Shown: positions 37,471 through 47,263 of the stretch, piece by piece | Numbering within the stretch: the stretch's first letter is position 1 | How the letters are laid out: each line of letters begins with the position of its first letter | Assembly: GCA_016795155.1 (NCBI GenBank) | Contig: JAEUIE010000019.1 | Coordinates: forward strand, 124,001 to 188,000 | DNA length: 64,000 nt | Direction of reading: 5' to 3' | Source of the DNA: Planctomycetia bacterium | Lineage (GTDB): Bacteria > Planctomycetota > Planctomycetia > Gemmatales > HRBIN36 | The notes under the pieces: model-generated | Database searches by the model: none | Told to the model about the DNA's origin: nothing | Seen by the model: only the letters and a program-made list of their open reading frames with translations | Position numbers and translations under genes: made by a program

Positions 37471-37714
37471 AGCTTCCGTTCAAAAGAATATCCCTGGAAT
37501 GTATTTAGCAGCATTTGACTGGCTTAAATTGCATTGCCCAAGCTTGGATCTGTAAAACTCAGCCTCGCGATTGCCCTGCTTACTTCAAGAATTACGAATC
37601 TAGCGATAAGGTCGTTATTAAGCACCAAGAGAATTCGCAAGAATCGTGATTTCTATAGACCCCCATTTTTGACGAGCAATACTAATTCAACAATGTGATA
37701 TAGGTTGATAATCC

Positions 37715-38563
37715 ATGGATCTCAGCAAAGGTGGTCGCAAAATCAATTCTATTGAGAACTGGTTTGAGATAGCACCTCCGAAAGGTAGAGAGCGTCACTG
37801 GCAAGATGGACGAAGTGCTAAAGAGTGTGCTAAGGCATGGCTTGAAACAGGCCGTCCCGCATTGCCTGTCGAATTACGGGATCTATTTGATAGCAATGAG
37901 CATACGCAGGGTTTTGATCCACTTGAAGTAGAACCAGAAGCCCAAATCAAGTTTGACAAAAGGTCCGGAGAGCCATGTAATGCCGATCTAGCGATTCTTG
38001 GTTCTATTAGGCTTTCGCATATTGGATGTACTATCGAAGCCAAAGTGAATGAACATTTTGGAAAGCTACTGCCAGATGAACTTTGCTCTAGCTTGGAACG
38101 TTGGCGCAAATCCAATCGTAGCCGAAAGCTTAACCGGATCAAGGATCTTGTACAGTCAATTCTCCCTGCTCATTCTAGTTCACTTCCGTTACTAACTGAG
38201 ATCCGATACCAGCTACTGACAGCTGTTGCGGGTACGCTTGCTTGGGCAAATTGGCTTCATTGCTGTCAAGCAGTACTTGTGATTCACGAGTTTCGAACTT
38301 TGCAATCTACACCTAATCGGATTGCTGCAAATGCAGCAGATCTCAATAATTTTGTACGCCGTCTTACTAATAACCTGGTTAGTTCAGTACCAGACGGAGA
38401 AATGTTAGGTCCATTTCAAGTTCCTGGTACTCCACTCTTTAACAATCCGCCCCCATTGTTCATTGGCAAAGCTGTCCGGCACTTAGCATCTGCTGATGAC
38501 ATCAATTCAGCATCAGTCGCAATACCTGCACATGACTGCACGCGATCGATGATGTTAGACTGA
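37715..38563 (+). CDS. DUF6946-like protein with PD-(D/E)XK-type nuclease motif
   Basis: A 282-residue soluble protein. The opening GRKINSIENWFEIAPPKGRERHWQDGRSAKECAKAWLE and the later IRYQLLTAVAGTLAWAN and AVLVIHEFRTL match my recollection of the DUF6946 family. A possible nuclease core is present: Asp in NADLAILG followed about 18 residues on by the Glu-x-Lys of TIEAKVNEHFG, the pattern of PD-(D/E)XK enzymes. It stands alone between a transposase remnant and gene fragments, next to a tRNA gene. Low GC and position suggest transfer. A DNA-cleaving defence role is a guess. Confidence 0.65.
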   Translation: MDLSKGGRKINSIENWFEIAPPKGRERHWQDGRSAKECAKAWLETGRPALPVELRDLFDSNEHTQGFDPLEVEPEAQIKFDKRSGEPCNADLAILGSIRLSHIGCTIEAKVNEHFGKLLPDELCSSLERWRKSNRSRKLNRIKDLVQSILPAHSSSLPLLTEIRYQLLTAVAGTLAWANWLHCCQAVLVIHEFRTLQSTPNRIAANAADLNNFVRRLTNNLVSSVPDGEMLGPFQVPGTPLFNNPPPLFIGKAVRHLASADDINSASVAIPAHDCTRSMMLD

Positions 38564-38640
38564 AATTGCGACGAGTACAATAACGTCTGAGCGCCAACGA
38601 GTTCGGCGAATCGTCAACTCATATCCTTCCCGGACTGTAA

Positions 38641-39134
38641 TATCTAAGTCACCAAGACTTAGGCCATTACACGGAAAAGGAAGTTCGTGAAGCCGCTGCA
38701 TCGCTTAGAACGGAAATTGCCACGGCAAAGTTTGTCAGCAAGAAGTCAGACACAATTGAGTGGGAAAATGGCAAAGCGAAAGACAGGATAAGGTATGAAG
38801 TCAATGCACCGATCTATCTGGGCTTAACTGCTTGTTACCGCATTGCGCTTTTTGGCGCTGCTAATAATCAGCGGGAATGGTTAGGGGCTTTGATGGGCGG
38901 TGCTATTGGCTAATTCTTTTCCCAGATGGTGATGGGATTGCTGCCCGCCAAGGTTCTCAATTGGATGTTACCGAGAACGCAGAAACCATGAACCGAATCC
39001 TCCCCGTCACTGCCATCCCTGCCAAGTTCATCAAAACCATCGAGGAAGCCCAAGGCGAATTGCACCAGCGGGGCTGGAGTATAGGCCACACCGCTATTGG
39101 TAGCGTGCATATAGTTCCTTGCCAAAATCAATAA
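38641..39134 (+). pseudogene. Two gene fragments of unknown origin
   Basis: A 90-codon stretch with no start codon (38641-38913) reads KEVREAAASLRTEIATAKF, then IEWENGKAKDRIRYEVNAP and WLGALMGGAIG before a stop. In another frame a second stretch (to 39134) continues FPDGDGIAARQGSQLDV and ends VPCQNQ. Codon use looks protein-like in both, so a single frameshifted gene or two remnants is likely. No family is recognised. The bases between 38564 and 38640 hold nothing visible. Confidence 0.45.
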
Positions 39135-41320
39135 CGCTCATTTAGTAGTCGCAGACCGTTGAAAATAACCAGCAATGAAGCACCTGTATCTGCTGCAATG
39201 GCTGACCAGAGGGAAGCATGACCGGCAAATGTAAGTACGACAAAGGCTGCTTTCACTGCCAATGAAAAAATAATGTTCTGTTTAATGATCTGTAAAGTTC
39301 TTCGCGAGTGGCGGATGAGCCAGGGTAGGCTCGCAAGATCGTCGCTCATTAAAGCAATATCGGCAGTTTCAATGGCTGCATCACTGCCGATGCCTCCCAT
39401 AGCGATTCCAACGGTCGCACGTGCCAATGACGGTGCATCATTGATTCCATCACCCACCATGGCGACTTGCCCCCATTCCGACACAAGCCGCTCGATGACC
39501 TTCACTTTTTCGTCGGGTAGCAATTCACTCTTAACTTCATCAAGTGCAAGATCAGAAGCAATACGTTCTGCAGTGGCACGATTGTCACCTGACAACATGA
39601 TAAGGCGCTGAATGCCGAGTTTCTTCAGTTCAGCTAGAGCCAGTGGCGTCGTAGTTCTAATTCGGTCGGCCAGGACAATAAACCCACAAACATGTCGATC
39701 ATTACCAATCACGACCACGGAACGACCTTCCTGAGTCATGGCCTCTATCTTCTGATGAACCTCGGTAGTCTCTTGCTTCCGCTCTTCAAGCAATCGGTGA
39801 GATCCTATCCAGTAGGCTTTCCCCTGAACCAAGCCAGTAGCACCCTTGCCTGGGATGGCTTGCACATTCTCAGCGGGTTGTACCGTATGGCCTTCTTTTC
39901 GAGCATGAGCAATAATCGCTAGGGCCAGTGGATGAGTGCTATGCGCTTCCAGGCTAGCAGCCCGTTCGAGTAGGTCCTGTTCGCTATGCGTATCGAAAGG
40001 GACGACACCGACGACCTGTGGCGTTCCTTCGGTAATCGTGCCGGTTTTATCAAGTGCGATAGCTTTGAGTCGGGCGGGGGCTTCGACAAACTGGCCGCCT
40101 TTGATCAACACGCCGTGACGAGTGGCACCTGCTAGGGCGGCAACAATACTCACCGGTGTGGAAATGACGAGGGCACAAGGGCAGGCAATCACCAAGAGAA
40201 CGAGTGCTCGATACAACCAGGCGACCCAGGTGCCTCCGAACAATAGCGGACCTGCGATAAGAAAAAGGATGGCCAGCCCAAGCACGGCAGGTGTGTAGTA
40301 ACGAGCGAACGATTCCACCCATTGTTCAGACGGCGCCCGTTGTGATTGAGCATCCCCCACGAGACGAATGATGTGAGCAAGGGTCGTGTCACTAGCTGGT
40401 TTCGTGCTTTCAACAATCAATGTTCCTGAACCATTGACCGTGCCTGCGTAGACCAAACCGCCGACGGACTTGGCCACAGGTGTACTCTCTCCCGTAAGCG
40501 GAGCTTGATTGATTTCGCTATCCCCTTGCCGAACGACGCCATCCAACGCAACTCGTTGCCCTGGTCTAACCAGGAAGCGGCTTCCGACCGAGACCTCTTC
40601 GGGACTGACGGTGGATTCTTTTCCGTCAGCTCCAACAACTGTGACATTGGGAGCAGATAAGTCGAGCAAACGAGCCACTGCTTGGCGTGCTCTTCCGATA
40701 CTCCAAGACTCTATCGCAAGGGAAAGGGTAAACAGAAAGGCTACGGTCGTTGCTTCAAACCATTCACCGATTGAGATGGCGCCGGCTACTGCAATCACCA
40801 TCAATAGATTCATATCAGGACGAAGACGACGAAGTGCCAGCCAAGCTTTCGGCAAGAAACTCCAAACTCCGGCCAAAATCGAAACTGCATAGGCAATCTG
40901 CGCCGCTATGGGAACCTTGTGAACAGCCTCACTTCCCTCCTGGGTGAAAACAGCGCGCAGTCCATCTCCCAGAAAGATGTGGAGCAATAGTCCGAACAAT
41001 CCCAATGCCCCCGATGTGATAGTGAGGACGATCAGGCGTTGACGATGGTGATCTTGTTTGTCCGTACCCTTGTTAAGCACGTCAGTGGAAATGACCTGAG
41101 CCTTCATGCCCGCCCGTACAACCGCAGCGAGTATTTCCTTCGAGCTGATATCTTCGTCAACACTCAGTACTACGCTCATTCGTTGGTTCAATAAATCAAA
41201 GCTGAGACGCTCAGCTCCCCCTACTATAGGCCCAACCTCTGTTTTCAGGAGTGTAATCTCTTCGGCACAATCCATTCCATGGATTTGAAATAGAAGCAGT
41301 TTTTTGCTCGGCGTAGTCAT
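39128..41320 (-). CDS. Heavy-metal-translocating P1B-type ATPase (Zn/Cd/Pb type)
   Basis: A 730-residue inner-membrane pump that exports divalent metal at the cost of ATP. From ATG 41320: an N-terminal HMA-like domain (residues 10-75) with GMDCAEE, which has a single Cys in place of CxxC and an acidic pair, a form seen in Zn/Cd pumps; about eight membrane helices; the ion-binding CPC at 380-382; the phosphorylated Asp424 in DKTGT; LTGEST in the A domain; HP motif (THPLALAI) and GDGINDAPSLA. It ends the seven-gene metal operon that begins at 49175. Confidence 0.95.
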   Translation of the reverse strand: MTTPSKKLLLFQIHGMDCAEEITLLKTEVGPIVGGAERLSFDLLNQRMSVVLSVDEDISSKEILAAVVRAGMKAQVISTDVLNKGTDKQDHHRQRLIVLTITSGALGLFGLLLHIFLGDGLRAVFTQEGSEAVHKVPIAAQIAYAVSILAGVWSFLPKAWLALRRLRPDMNLLMVIAVAGAISIGEWFEATTVAFLFTLSLAIESWSIGRARQAVARLLDLSAPNVTVVGADGKESTVSPEEVSVGSRFLVRPGQRVALDGVVRQGDSEINQAPLTGESTPVAKSVGGLVYAGTVNGSGTLIVESTKPASDTTLAHIIRLVGDAQSQRAPSEQWVESFARYYTPAVLGLAILFLIAGPLLFGGTWVAWLYRALVLLVIACPCALVISTPVSIVAALAGATRHGVLIKGGQFVEAPARLKAIALDKTGTITEGTPQVVGVVPFDTHSEQDLLERAASLEAHSTHPLALAIIAHARKEGHTVQPAENVQAIPGKGATGLVQGKAYWIGSHRLLEERKQETTEVHQKIEAMTQEGRSVVVIGNDRHVCGFIVLADRIRTTTPLALAELKKLGIQRLIMLSGDNRATAERIASDLALDEVKSELLPDEKVKVIERLVSEWGQVAMVGDGINDAPSLARATVGIAMGGIGSDAAIETADIALMSDDLASLPWLIRHSRRTLQIIKQNIIFSLAVKAAFVVLTFAGHASLWSAIAADTGASLLVIFNGLRLLNERY

Positions 41321-41443
41321 GTTGTAAATCACTGTTGTTCGATTGTCTGGGTCAAGCTTGCGACTGAGTACATCAAGCCAATCATCAAGCATTCCGATAA
41401 CGGTGGGCGATGAGAACGTCTCATCGCCCACCATATAGCTTGA

Positions 41444-41776
41444 TTACTTGGCAGGCTTAGTTGCGAAAGACCCGTCAGGCCCTTCCAACTTGGTGGGTGT
41501 TTTTCCTGCGTTCTCAACGGCTTCCCATAAACTCTTGGGCGAGACTGTGGATTGAGCTTTAGGAGTGATCTTGATGGTCTTGGCTTCAAGATCGGTTTCA
41601 GCCTTTGAGACACCTGCAACCTTCGACATCGCCGTGGCGAGCTTTTTAGCACAGCCGCCACAGTGCATGTCGGAAACAGAAATAGTTGTCTGCTTGGCAT
41701 CCGATGCCTGAATAGCATTGGACGCAAAACAGATCAGGGCACATAGTGCCAGGGTCAAACTAGTGAACCGAATCAT
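41444..41776 (-). CDS. Periplasmic heavy-metal-associated (HMA) domain protein
   Basis: A 110-residue exported metal-binding protein. ATG 41776 has AGGAG upstream and gives a signal peptide (MIRFTSLTLALCALICFASNAIQA). The mature part is one ferredoxin-like HMA domain with the metal site DMHCGGC near residues 34-39 and an ending rich in Lys. It probably binds copper or zinc in the periplasm and passes it to the RND adaptor or keeps it from harm. It lies between the lipoprotein gene and the ATPase gene. Confidence 0.88.
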   Translation of the reverse strand: MIRFTSLTLALCALICFASNAIQASDAKQTTISVSDMHCGGCAKKLATAMSKVAGVSKAETDLEAKTIKITPKAQSTVSPKSLWEAVENAGKTPTKLEGPDGSFATKPAK

Positions 41777-41848
41777 CGACAGACTCCTTCCTAAGAGAGT
41801 GTGCCCAAATCCCTTCGGGCACGTTCGTTCCAACTCGCATAAAGAGCA

Positions 41849-42256
41849 CTAGCCCTTCTTGGTTTCTTTGCTTTCCTCTTTCTTCCCTTCCTCTTCGATC
41901 GGAGGCGGTTCTTTGCCGTACTTGGCCCGGTACTTCGCTGCGAATGTCTCCTTGAGCTTTGGATCGCAGATAAAGCACTGCGACTTTGCTCGATCGTGCT
42001 TGTCGCACCAATCACCTTTCTTTTTTGCCTCGGCGGCAACCTTGGCACTGCACATGGAACACTCTTCTTCAGGTATTCCATGCTCATCACACCACCAACC
42101 GCCGTGCTTATGCTCGGCTTTGGCTACTTCAGTGGATTTTCCATCTGAAGATTTGCCCCCTGATGTTGGCTTCTTGTCAGCAGTGGCGTTATTGCTGCAA
42201 CCAACAAAGAAAGCAAATGATAGGACGCACAGTCCTAGCACTAACAGTCGTTTCAT
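41849..42256 (-). CDS. Metal-binding lipoprotein with two W-C-x-[EK]-H motifs
   Basis: A 135-residue lipoprotein: signal peptide with lipobox ending at Cys20 (FFVGC). After a Ser/Gly/Lys linker come two copies of a Cys/His motif: W55-C56-D-E-H59 to C66-S-M-C69, and W83-C84-D-K-H87 to C94-F-I-C97. Spacing is identical in both. The same motif is in the RND adaptor at 45503. The C-terminus is Lys/Glu-rich. The motif looks like a small zinc- or copper-binding module; the function is inferred. ATG 42256 has GGAG upstream. Confidence 0.8.
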   Translation of the reverse strand: MKRLLVLGLCVLSFAFFVGCSNNATADKKPTSGGKSSDGKSTEVAKAEHKHGGWWCDEHGIPEEECSMCSAKVAAEAKKKGDWCDKHDRAKSQCFICDPKLKETFAAKYRAKYGKEPPPIEEEGKKEESKETKKG

Positions 42257-42320
42257 CACGGACTCCCCATGTAAGAACCAAAGAAACCATGTCGAAACCA
42301 TTTCGACATGAGAATCAGAG

Positions 42321-45300
42321 TCATAACGCACTCGCCGTTACTTCATTCGGATCACGACGTCCAAAAGAAAAGACCATGTAAAGAACTCGCAAAACAAAGA
42401 GTGACATGACCATGGCACTTATCACGCCTCCTACTACGACCGTAGCAAGAGGACGCTGCACCTCGGCACCTACTCCCGTGCTGAACGCCATCGGAAGAAA
42501 CCCCAGGCTTGCAACCAAAGATGTCATGAGCACCGGCCTCAAACGCACCAGTGCAGCTTGCTGAACCGCTTCTTCAAGTCCAAGCCCCTTTTCACGCAAA
42601 TGTCGGATGTATGAGACGAGAATCATATCATCTAGGACTGCAACGCCAGAGAGTGCCACAAACCCAACAGCTGCTGAGACGGAGAATGGCATGTCTCGTA
42701 ACCACAAAGCGATGATTCCCCCAACCCAGGCAAACGGTACACCGGTGAAGACTCGCAGCGCATCGACCACCGAGTGATAAGTGAAATAGAGCAGCATGAA
42801 GATCAGAGCCAACGCAAGCGGTACGACAATCAGAAGGCGTTTCTTCGCACTGATGAGATGCTCGTACTGGCCACCGAACTCGACATGGTACCGGCTGGAT
42901 GGCATTGTGACTTGCTCACGAATCTTTCGCTGAGCTTCTTCGACATAACTTCCTAAATCCCTTCCACGCACATTGACCGTGACCGTGATTCTTCTTTGTC
43001 CCCACTCCCTCGTTATGGTCGATGGCCCCTCAACGACTTCAATCTTTGCGAGCTTCGATAGTGGAATGCTCTCGCCACTGGAAGCCGTAATGAGCATTGA
43101 ACCAATCTTCTCGGGCGATGAGCGGTGCTTCTCTGGAAGCCTGACGACCAGAGGAAAGCGATACTGTCCCTCTACTACCTCGCCCAGAGACTTGCTTCCC
43201 AGAGATTCAATCAGATCGAGTACGGCTTGCGCGGGTATACCGTAACGAGCCAGTTCTTCTCTTTTGACCTTCACTTGCAAAACAGGCTGCCCGGTTACTT
43301 GCTCAGTGCTGACATCTGAACTTCCTTCAATTGTGTTAAGCGTTTTGGCTATCTCCTGGGCCTTCTTCACTAATAGGTTGAAGTCATCACCAAACAGTTT
43401 GACGCCTACATCGGATCGAACGCCCGATATCATCTCATTGATGCGGAGTTCGATGGGCTGCGAGTAAGACAGCTTTTGTCCGGGGATATCGCGGAGGCTT
43501 TTTTCCAACAATGCCCGGAATTCCTCCTGGGTCTTTGCCTTCTTCCATTTCTCTCGTGGCCAAAGTGTGATGAAGAGATCGGTCAGTTCGACGCCCATTG
43601 GGTCTGTCGCCACTTCTGCCGAGCCGACACGACTCCAAACATGCCGAACTTCGTCGGGGAAAGTAGAGAGAATAGTCTTTTCCAACTGGGTGTTGGCAGC
43701 GATAGAGTCTTCTAGATTGGTGCCGGCAAGTCTTACAACGCCAATGGCAATCGAGCCTTCTGATAGCCTGGGAACGAACTCAGCACCCAGATTCGGTGCA
43801 ATAATGCCAAACGCAAAAACCAGGAGGGTTGCTGCCACTACGAGCACGATGAATTTGTGCTTCATCGAAAAGGCAAGGACGGGTTTGTACAGGGCGAGTG
43901 CTATTCTCATCACTAGCGGTTCACGTTCTTCTACTTTCTTGGGCAGGAAAAAGCTTGCAAGAACAGGCATTAGTGTCAGTGAAAGAATCATCGAGCCTAT
44001 GAGTGCAAAGATGACTGTCAGTGCCATAGGCCGAAAGAACTTTCCTTCAATCCCTTCAAGCGTCAGGATCGGCAGATAGACGATCATAATGATGAGTTCG
44101 CCGAACATTGTCGGTTTTCGCACTTCGACTGCAGCGTCTCTGATAACTTCCAGCTTTGTGCGTTTCTTTAGATCGCCATGAGCAATATGCCTCACGCAGT
44201 TCTCAATCATCACGACAGAACTATCCACCACCATGCCGAAATCGATGGCTCCCAAGCTCAAAAGGCTAGCAGAGATCCCGAAGCGCAACATGCCTGAAAA
44301 TGCAAAGAGCATCGAGAGTGGAATGGCTAGTGCCACGATGAAAGCTGCACGAAGGTTGCCGAGAAACAAAAAGAGAATTGCTACGACGAACAAACCGCCT
44401 TCAAAGAGGTTGTTGCGTACCGTGTCTATGACGACTTCAATGAGCTCCGTTCGATCATAAACTGGCGTGACTTGGATATTCGGGGGGAGATTCAACCTGA
44501 TTTCCTGAAGCGTTTCTTTCATTTCCCTTGTAACCTTGTGGCTGTTCTCTCCCATGAGAAGAAACCCAAGGCCCATGACCACTTCACCTTTCCCATTGGC
44601 TGTTACAGCACCGCGACGAATCTCATGTCCAATAACCACCTGGGATACGTCACCCACACGAACCGACACGCCGTCTTTGGCCGTCACCACAATATTGTTG
44701 ATCTCATCAATGGATATCGTGCGACCCAATCCGTGAATCAGCAGCATGCCGCTGGTCTGGCTAAGGCTTCCTCCGCCGACATTCTTGTTGTTTTTCTCAA
44801 CCGCGCCGACCACTTCATCAAATGTGAGCTTGAACTTGACGAGCTTATCGGGATCGATCCGTACTTGATATTGCTTTTCAAAGCCACCCCAGGAGTTGAT
44901 TTCTGCTGCACCCTTGACGGTCTTCATCTTGGGCTTGATGATCCAGTCGTGGATGGTGCGGAGTTCGGATGGGTCAGTTGTTTTTCCGGTCACGATGTAA
45001 TGGTAGATTTCACCTAGTCCGGTCGATACCGGCCCCATTTTGGATCGTGCAACTCCAACGGGTAACTCAACCGTTGTCAGTCTCTCATTGATGACGGTAC
45101 GGGCAAAGTAGATGTCAGTGCCATCGGCAAACGTAACGACGACTTGCGAAAGGCCAAATTTCGAGATGGAGCGCAATCCTTCCAGATGAGGCAACCCGCT
45201 AAGCACTTGTTCGATGGGGAAAGTAATCTGCTGTTCGATTTCCTCCGGCGCAAGCGAAGGGGCGATGGTGTTGATTTGAACCTGAACTGGAGTCGTGTCG

Positions 45301-45419
45301 GGAAAAGCATCGATATCGAGCATCGTCATCGAATAGACGCCAAAGCCCGCCATGGCCAATGCAGCCAACAAGACGATGAACCTATTCTTCAGTGAGAAGT
45401 CAATAATCCAGTTGAGCAC
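42321..45419 (-). CDS. RND heavy-metal efflux permease (CzcA type)
   Basis: A 1032-residue inner-membrane proton/metal antiporter of the HME-RND group. GTG 45419 is preferred over GTG 45440 because AAGGA lies 7 bases before it and the protein then starts VLNWIIDFSLKNRF, as CzcA homologues do. Features are DIDAFPDTTPVQVQINT after the first helix, QVLSGLPHLEGLRSISKFGLS, GAIDFGMVVDSSVVMIEN in helix 4 (proton path), and the matching C-terminal half. The motif set is that of Zn/Co/Cd/Ni transporters. It follows its adaptor. Confidence 0.93.
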   Translation of the reverse strand: MLNWIIDFSLKNRFIVLLAALAMAGFGVYSMTMLDIDAFPDTTPVQVQINTIAPSLAPEEIEQQITFPIEQVLSGLPHLEGLRSISKFGLSQVVVTFADGTDIYFARTVINERLTTVELPVGVARSKMGPVSTGLGEIYHYIVTGKTTDPSELRTIHDWIIKPKMKTVKGAAEINSWGGFEKQYQVRIDPDKLVKFKLTFDEVVGAVEKNNKNVGGGSLSQTSGMLLIHGLGRTISIDEINNIVVTAKDGVSVRVGDVSQVVIGHEIRRGAVTANGKGEVVMGLGFLLMGENSHKVTREMKETLQEIRLNLPPNIQVTPVYDRTELIEVVIDTVRNNLFEGGLFVVAILFLFLGNLRAAFIVALAIPLSMLFAFSGMLRFGISASLLSLGAIDFGMVVDSSVVMIENCVRHIAHGDLKKRTKLEVIRDAAVEVRKPTMFGELIIMIVYLPILTLEGIEGKFFRPMALTVIFALIGSMILSLTLMPVLASFFLPKKVEEREPLVMRIALALYKPVLAFSMKHKFIVLVVAATLLVFAFGIIAPNLGAEFVPRLSEGSIAIGVVRLAGTNLEDSIAANTQLEKTILSTFPDEVRHVWSRVGSAEVATDPMGVELTDLFITLWPREKWKKAKTQEEFRALLEKSLRDIPGQKLSYSQPIELRINEMISGVRSDVGVKLFGDDFNLLVKKAQEIAKTLNTIEGSSDVSTEQVTGQPVLQVKVKREELARYGIPAQAVLDLIESLGSKSLGEVVEGQYRFPLVVRLPEKHRSSPEKIGSMLITASSGESIPLSKLAKIEVVEGPSTITREWGQRRITVTVNVRGRDLGSYVEEAQRKIREQVTMPSSRYHVEFGGQYEHLISAKKRLLIVVPLALALIFMLLYFTYHSVVDALRVFTGVPFAWVGGIIALWLRDMPFSVSAAVGFVALSGVAVLDDMILVSYIRHLREKGLGLEEAVQQAALVRLRPVLMTSLVASLGFLPMAFSTGVGAEVQRPLATVVVGGVISAMVMSLFVLRVLYMVFSFGRRDPNEVTASAL

Positions 45420-45502
45420 GATTCCATCCTTCGAGGACACTGTTTCAGACTTTGATCAAGCGGCGGTAGGCCCGAACCGGGCCGTTAGTGTTTGTGGCAG
45501 GC

Positions 45503-47137
45503 TCACCCTTCGCCCAAATTGCCTTTGAGGAGTTCCCCTCGCAGAACGGCACTTCCTTTGGATGCCACGATCTCATCGGCAAGCACCCCGGCCAGGAGTT
45601 CGGTGTGCGTTTCATCCTTTGCCCCAGGTCTCACCTTGCGCACGTGGAAGTACTTGGGGCCATCCTTCTTGAAGTAGTTCTTGTCACGGACGAAAACGAT
45701 GTGACAATCTCCTTCCCACTGCAACGCCTCGTTAGGAACAGTTATCGCATTCTTCTCTTCACGCAGGATGATCTTTCCGCTTCCAAAGGCACTGGCACGT
45801 AGAGTTCCGTTTGCGTTTCCGAGTTCGGCTCGAACCATTACAGTGCGTGTCTTCTCATCGACGGTCGTGCTGATCCAGGAAATGTGTCCTTCTGTTTCTT
45901 CCGGATGGTCACCAATCTTAAAAAGAACCTTCTGGCCGAGCTTCACGTAACGCATGTCGTCTTGTCGCACATTGAGTGTTAGCCACATTCGGCTGGTATC
46001 TGCGATCACAAAGAGAGGCTTTGAGATATCGACGACTTCACCAGCAACAACTTCCCGAGTCACCACGACTCCGTCAAATGGTGCACGGATTGGAATGAGA
46101 TTACCGCTGGTCGCTTGATGGCTCATCTGTTCAATCAGGCTTTGTGGCAGTCCCAAGAATTGAACTGCTTTTGCCTGATCACGGGGAGATAATTTTTCCA
46201 TGCCGTCCGGTACAGGTAAGCCCAGGTTCACCAACGCCTGTTGAGCACTGAGCAGTTTCGTCTCTGCCTCGCGGTGGGCTGCCTTGGCTTCAATCTGCTG
46301 AGTGGTGCCTTCCTTGTAGATGCCCTGCTTGATCAGGTTTTCAACGTTTTCAAGCATCCTCGCTTTCTGTTCCAATCCTGACAATGACTGAAGATACTCA
46401 GCCTTGGCTTTGCCGACATCTGCCGCATCAATCAGCGCAAGGATGTCTCCCTTCTTTACACTTTCGCCGACTTTCTTTGGAACCCACCACGCGGTACCGG
46501 GGACTCGACTCGACAATCTCGCAACATAATTGTGGTCAAACCCAATCTCACCGTTTGCGGTCTTATACTCCATCATGGATCGCTCACCCACGACATCGAC
46601 TTCAACACCCGACTTGGCAAATGCCTCTTCGCTTGCAAACTGAATGCGTCGATCATGCAGATTGCATTTAGAGTTGTTGAATGGTCGTTCCCACATCGAC
46701 AATGCAGCTTGCGTGTCATACTTGGGAAGTTTGGGCTGCCCTTGGGTTTGTGCCAGTTCAGGATGGTGGATGACGCATTCGGCAATGCCATGCTCACGAC
46801 ACCAGCCATAAGACTTGGGGCGAGGCGCCAGCTCCTTATTACACTCGATGCACTGGGTTTCAGTCACACTGTGTTCTGAACACCAGTCGTCTTTCGTCTC
46901 CTGCGATTTTCCCGTGAGTTCAGAGAACTTGGGAAGACTCCAGCCAGTGGAGTGTCCCCACCAGGCAAGCCCCCCAAGCGCGGCCAGCACGATCACGTTC
47001 GGAATGGCATGAATCAGCCAGCCCACAAAGCTTGCCATCATGGATCGACGTTTGGGCTGTTGCGATGTCTGCTGCATTCCGTTTGTGGAAGCATGCGTTA
47101 CCGGTTCATGTGTCCGTTCAAAAAGAGCTTCGGTCAT
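45503..47137 (-). CDS. RND efflux periplasmic adaptor with N-terminal Cys/His metal motifs
   Basis: A 544-residue membrane-fusion protein (CzcB/CusB type). A transmembrane helix (IPNVIVLAALGGLAWWGH) is at 45-62. Two Cys/His motifs follow: W85-C86-S-E-H89 to C96-I-E-C99, and W112-C113-R-E-H116 to C121-x2-H124. The rest is a normal adaptor: barrel-sandwich strands (SSRVPGTAWWVPKKVGESVKKGDILALIDAADVGKA), an alpha hairpin, IRAPFDGVVVTREVVAGEVV and the beta-barrel domain. GAGGTG lies 8 bases before the ATG. It links the permease to the TolC-like protein. Confidence 0.92.
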   Translation of the reverse strand: MTEALFERTHEPVTHASTNGMQQTSQQPKRRSMMASFVGWLIHAIPNVIVLAALGGLAWWGHSTGWSLPKFSELTGKSQETKDDWCSEHSVTETQCIECNKELAPRPKSYGWCREHGIAECVIHHPELAQTQGQPKLPKYDTQAALSMWERPFNNSKCNLHDRRIQFASEEAFAKSGVEVDVVGERSMMEYKTANGEIGFDHNYVARLSSRVPGTAWWVPKKVGESVKKGDILALIDAADVGKAKAEYLQSLSGLEQKARMLENVENLIKQGIYKEGTTQQIEAKAAHREAETKLLSAQQALVNLGLPVPDGMEKLSPRDQAKAVQFLGLPQSLIEQMSHQATSGNLIPIRAPFDGVVVTREVVAGEVVDISKPLFVIADTSRMWLTLNVRQDDMRYVKLGQKVLFKIGDHPEETEGHISWISTTVDEKTRTVMVRAELGNANGTLRASAFGSGKIILREEKNAITVPNEALQWEGDCHIVFVRDKNYFKKDGPKYFHVRKVRPGAKDETHTELLAGVLADEIVASKGSAVLRGELLKGNLGEG

Positions 47138-47263
47138 GTCGAAGCACCTCTCTCAGAGTAAGTTTGCTTGATGGATCACTACACCATCAGGAATTGCTGA
47201 CGAGTGCAGAATAGATGCACATACCCATGATCATGGGTAAAGAAATTGAGGATGTGGACGGTA

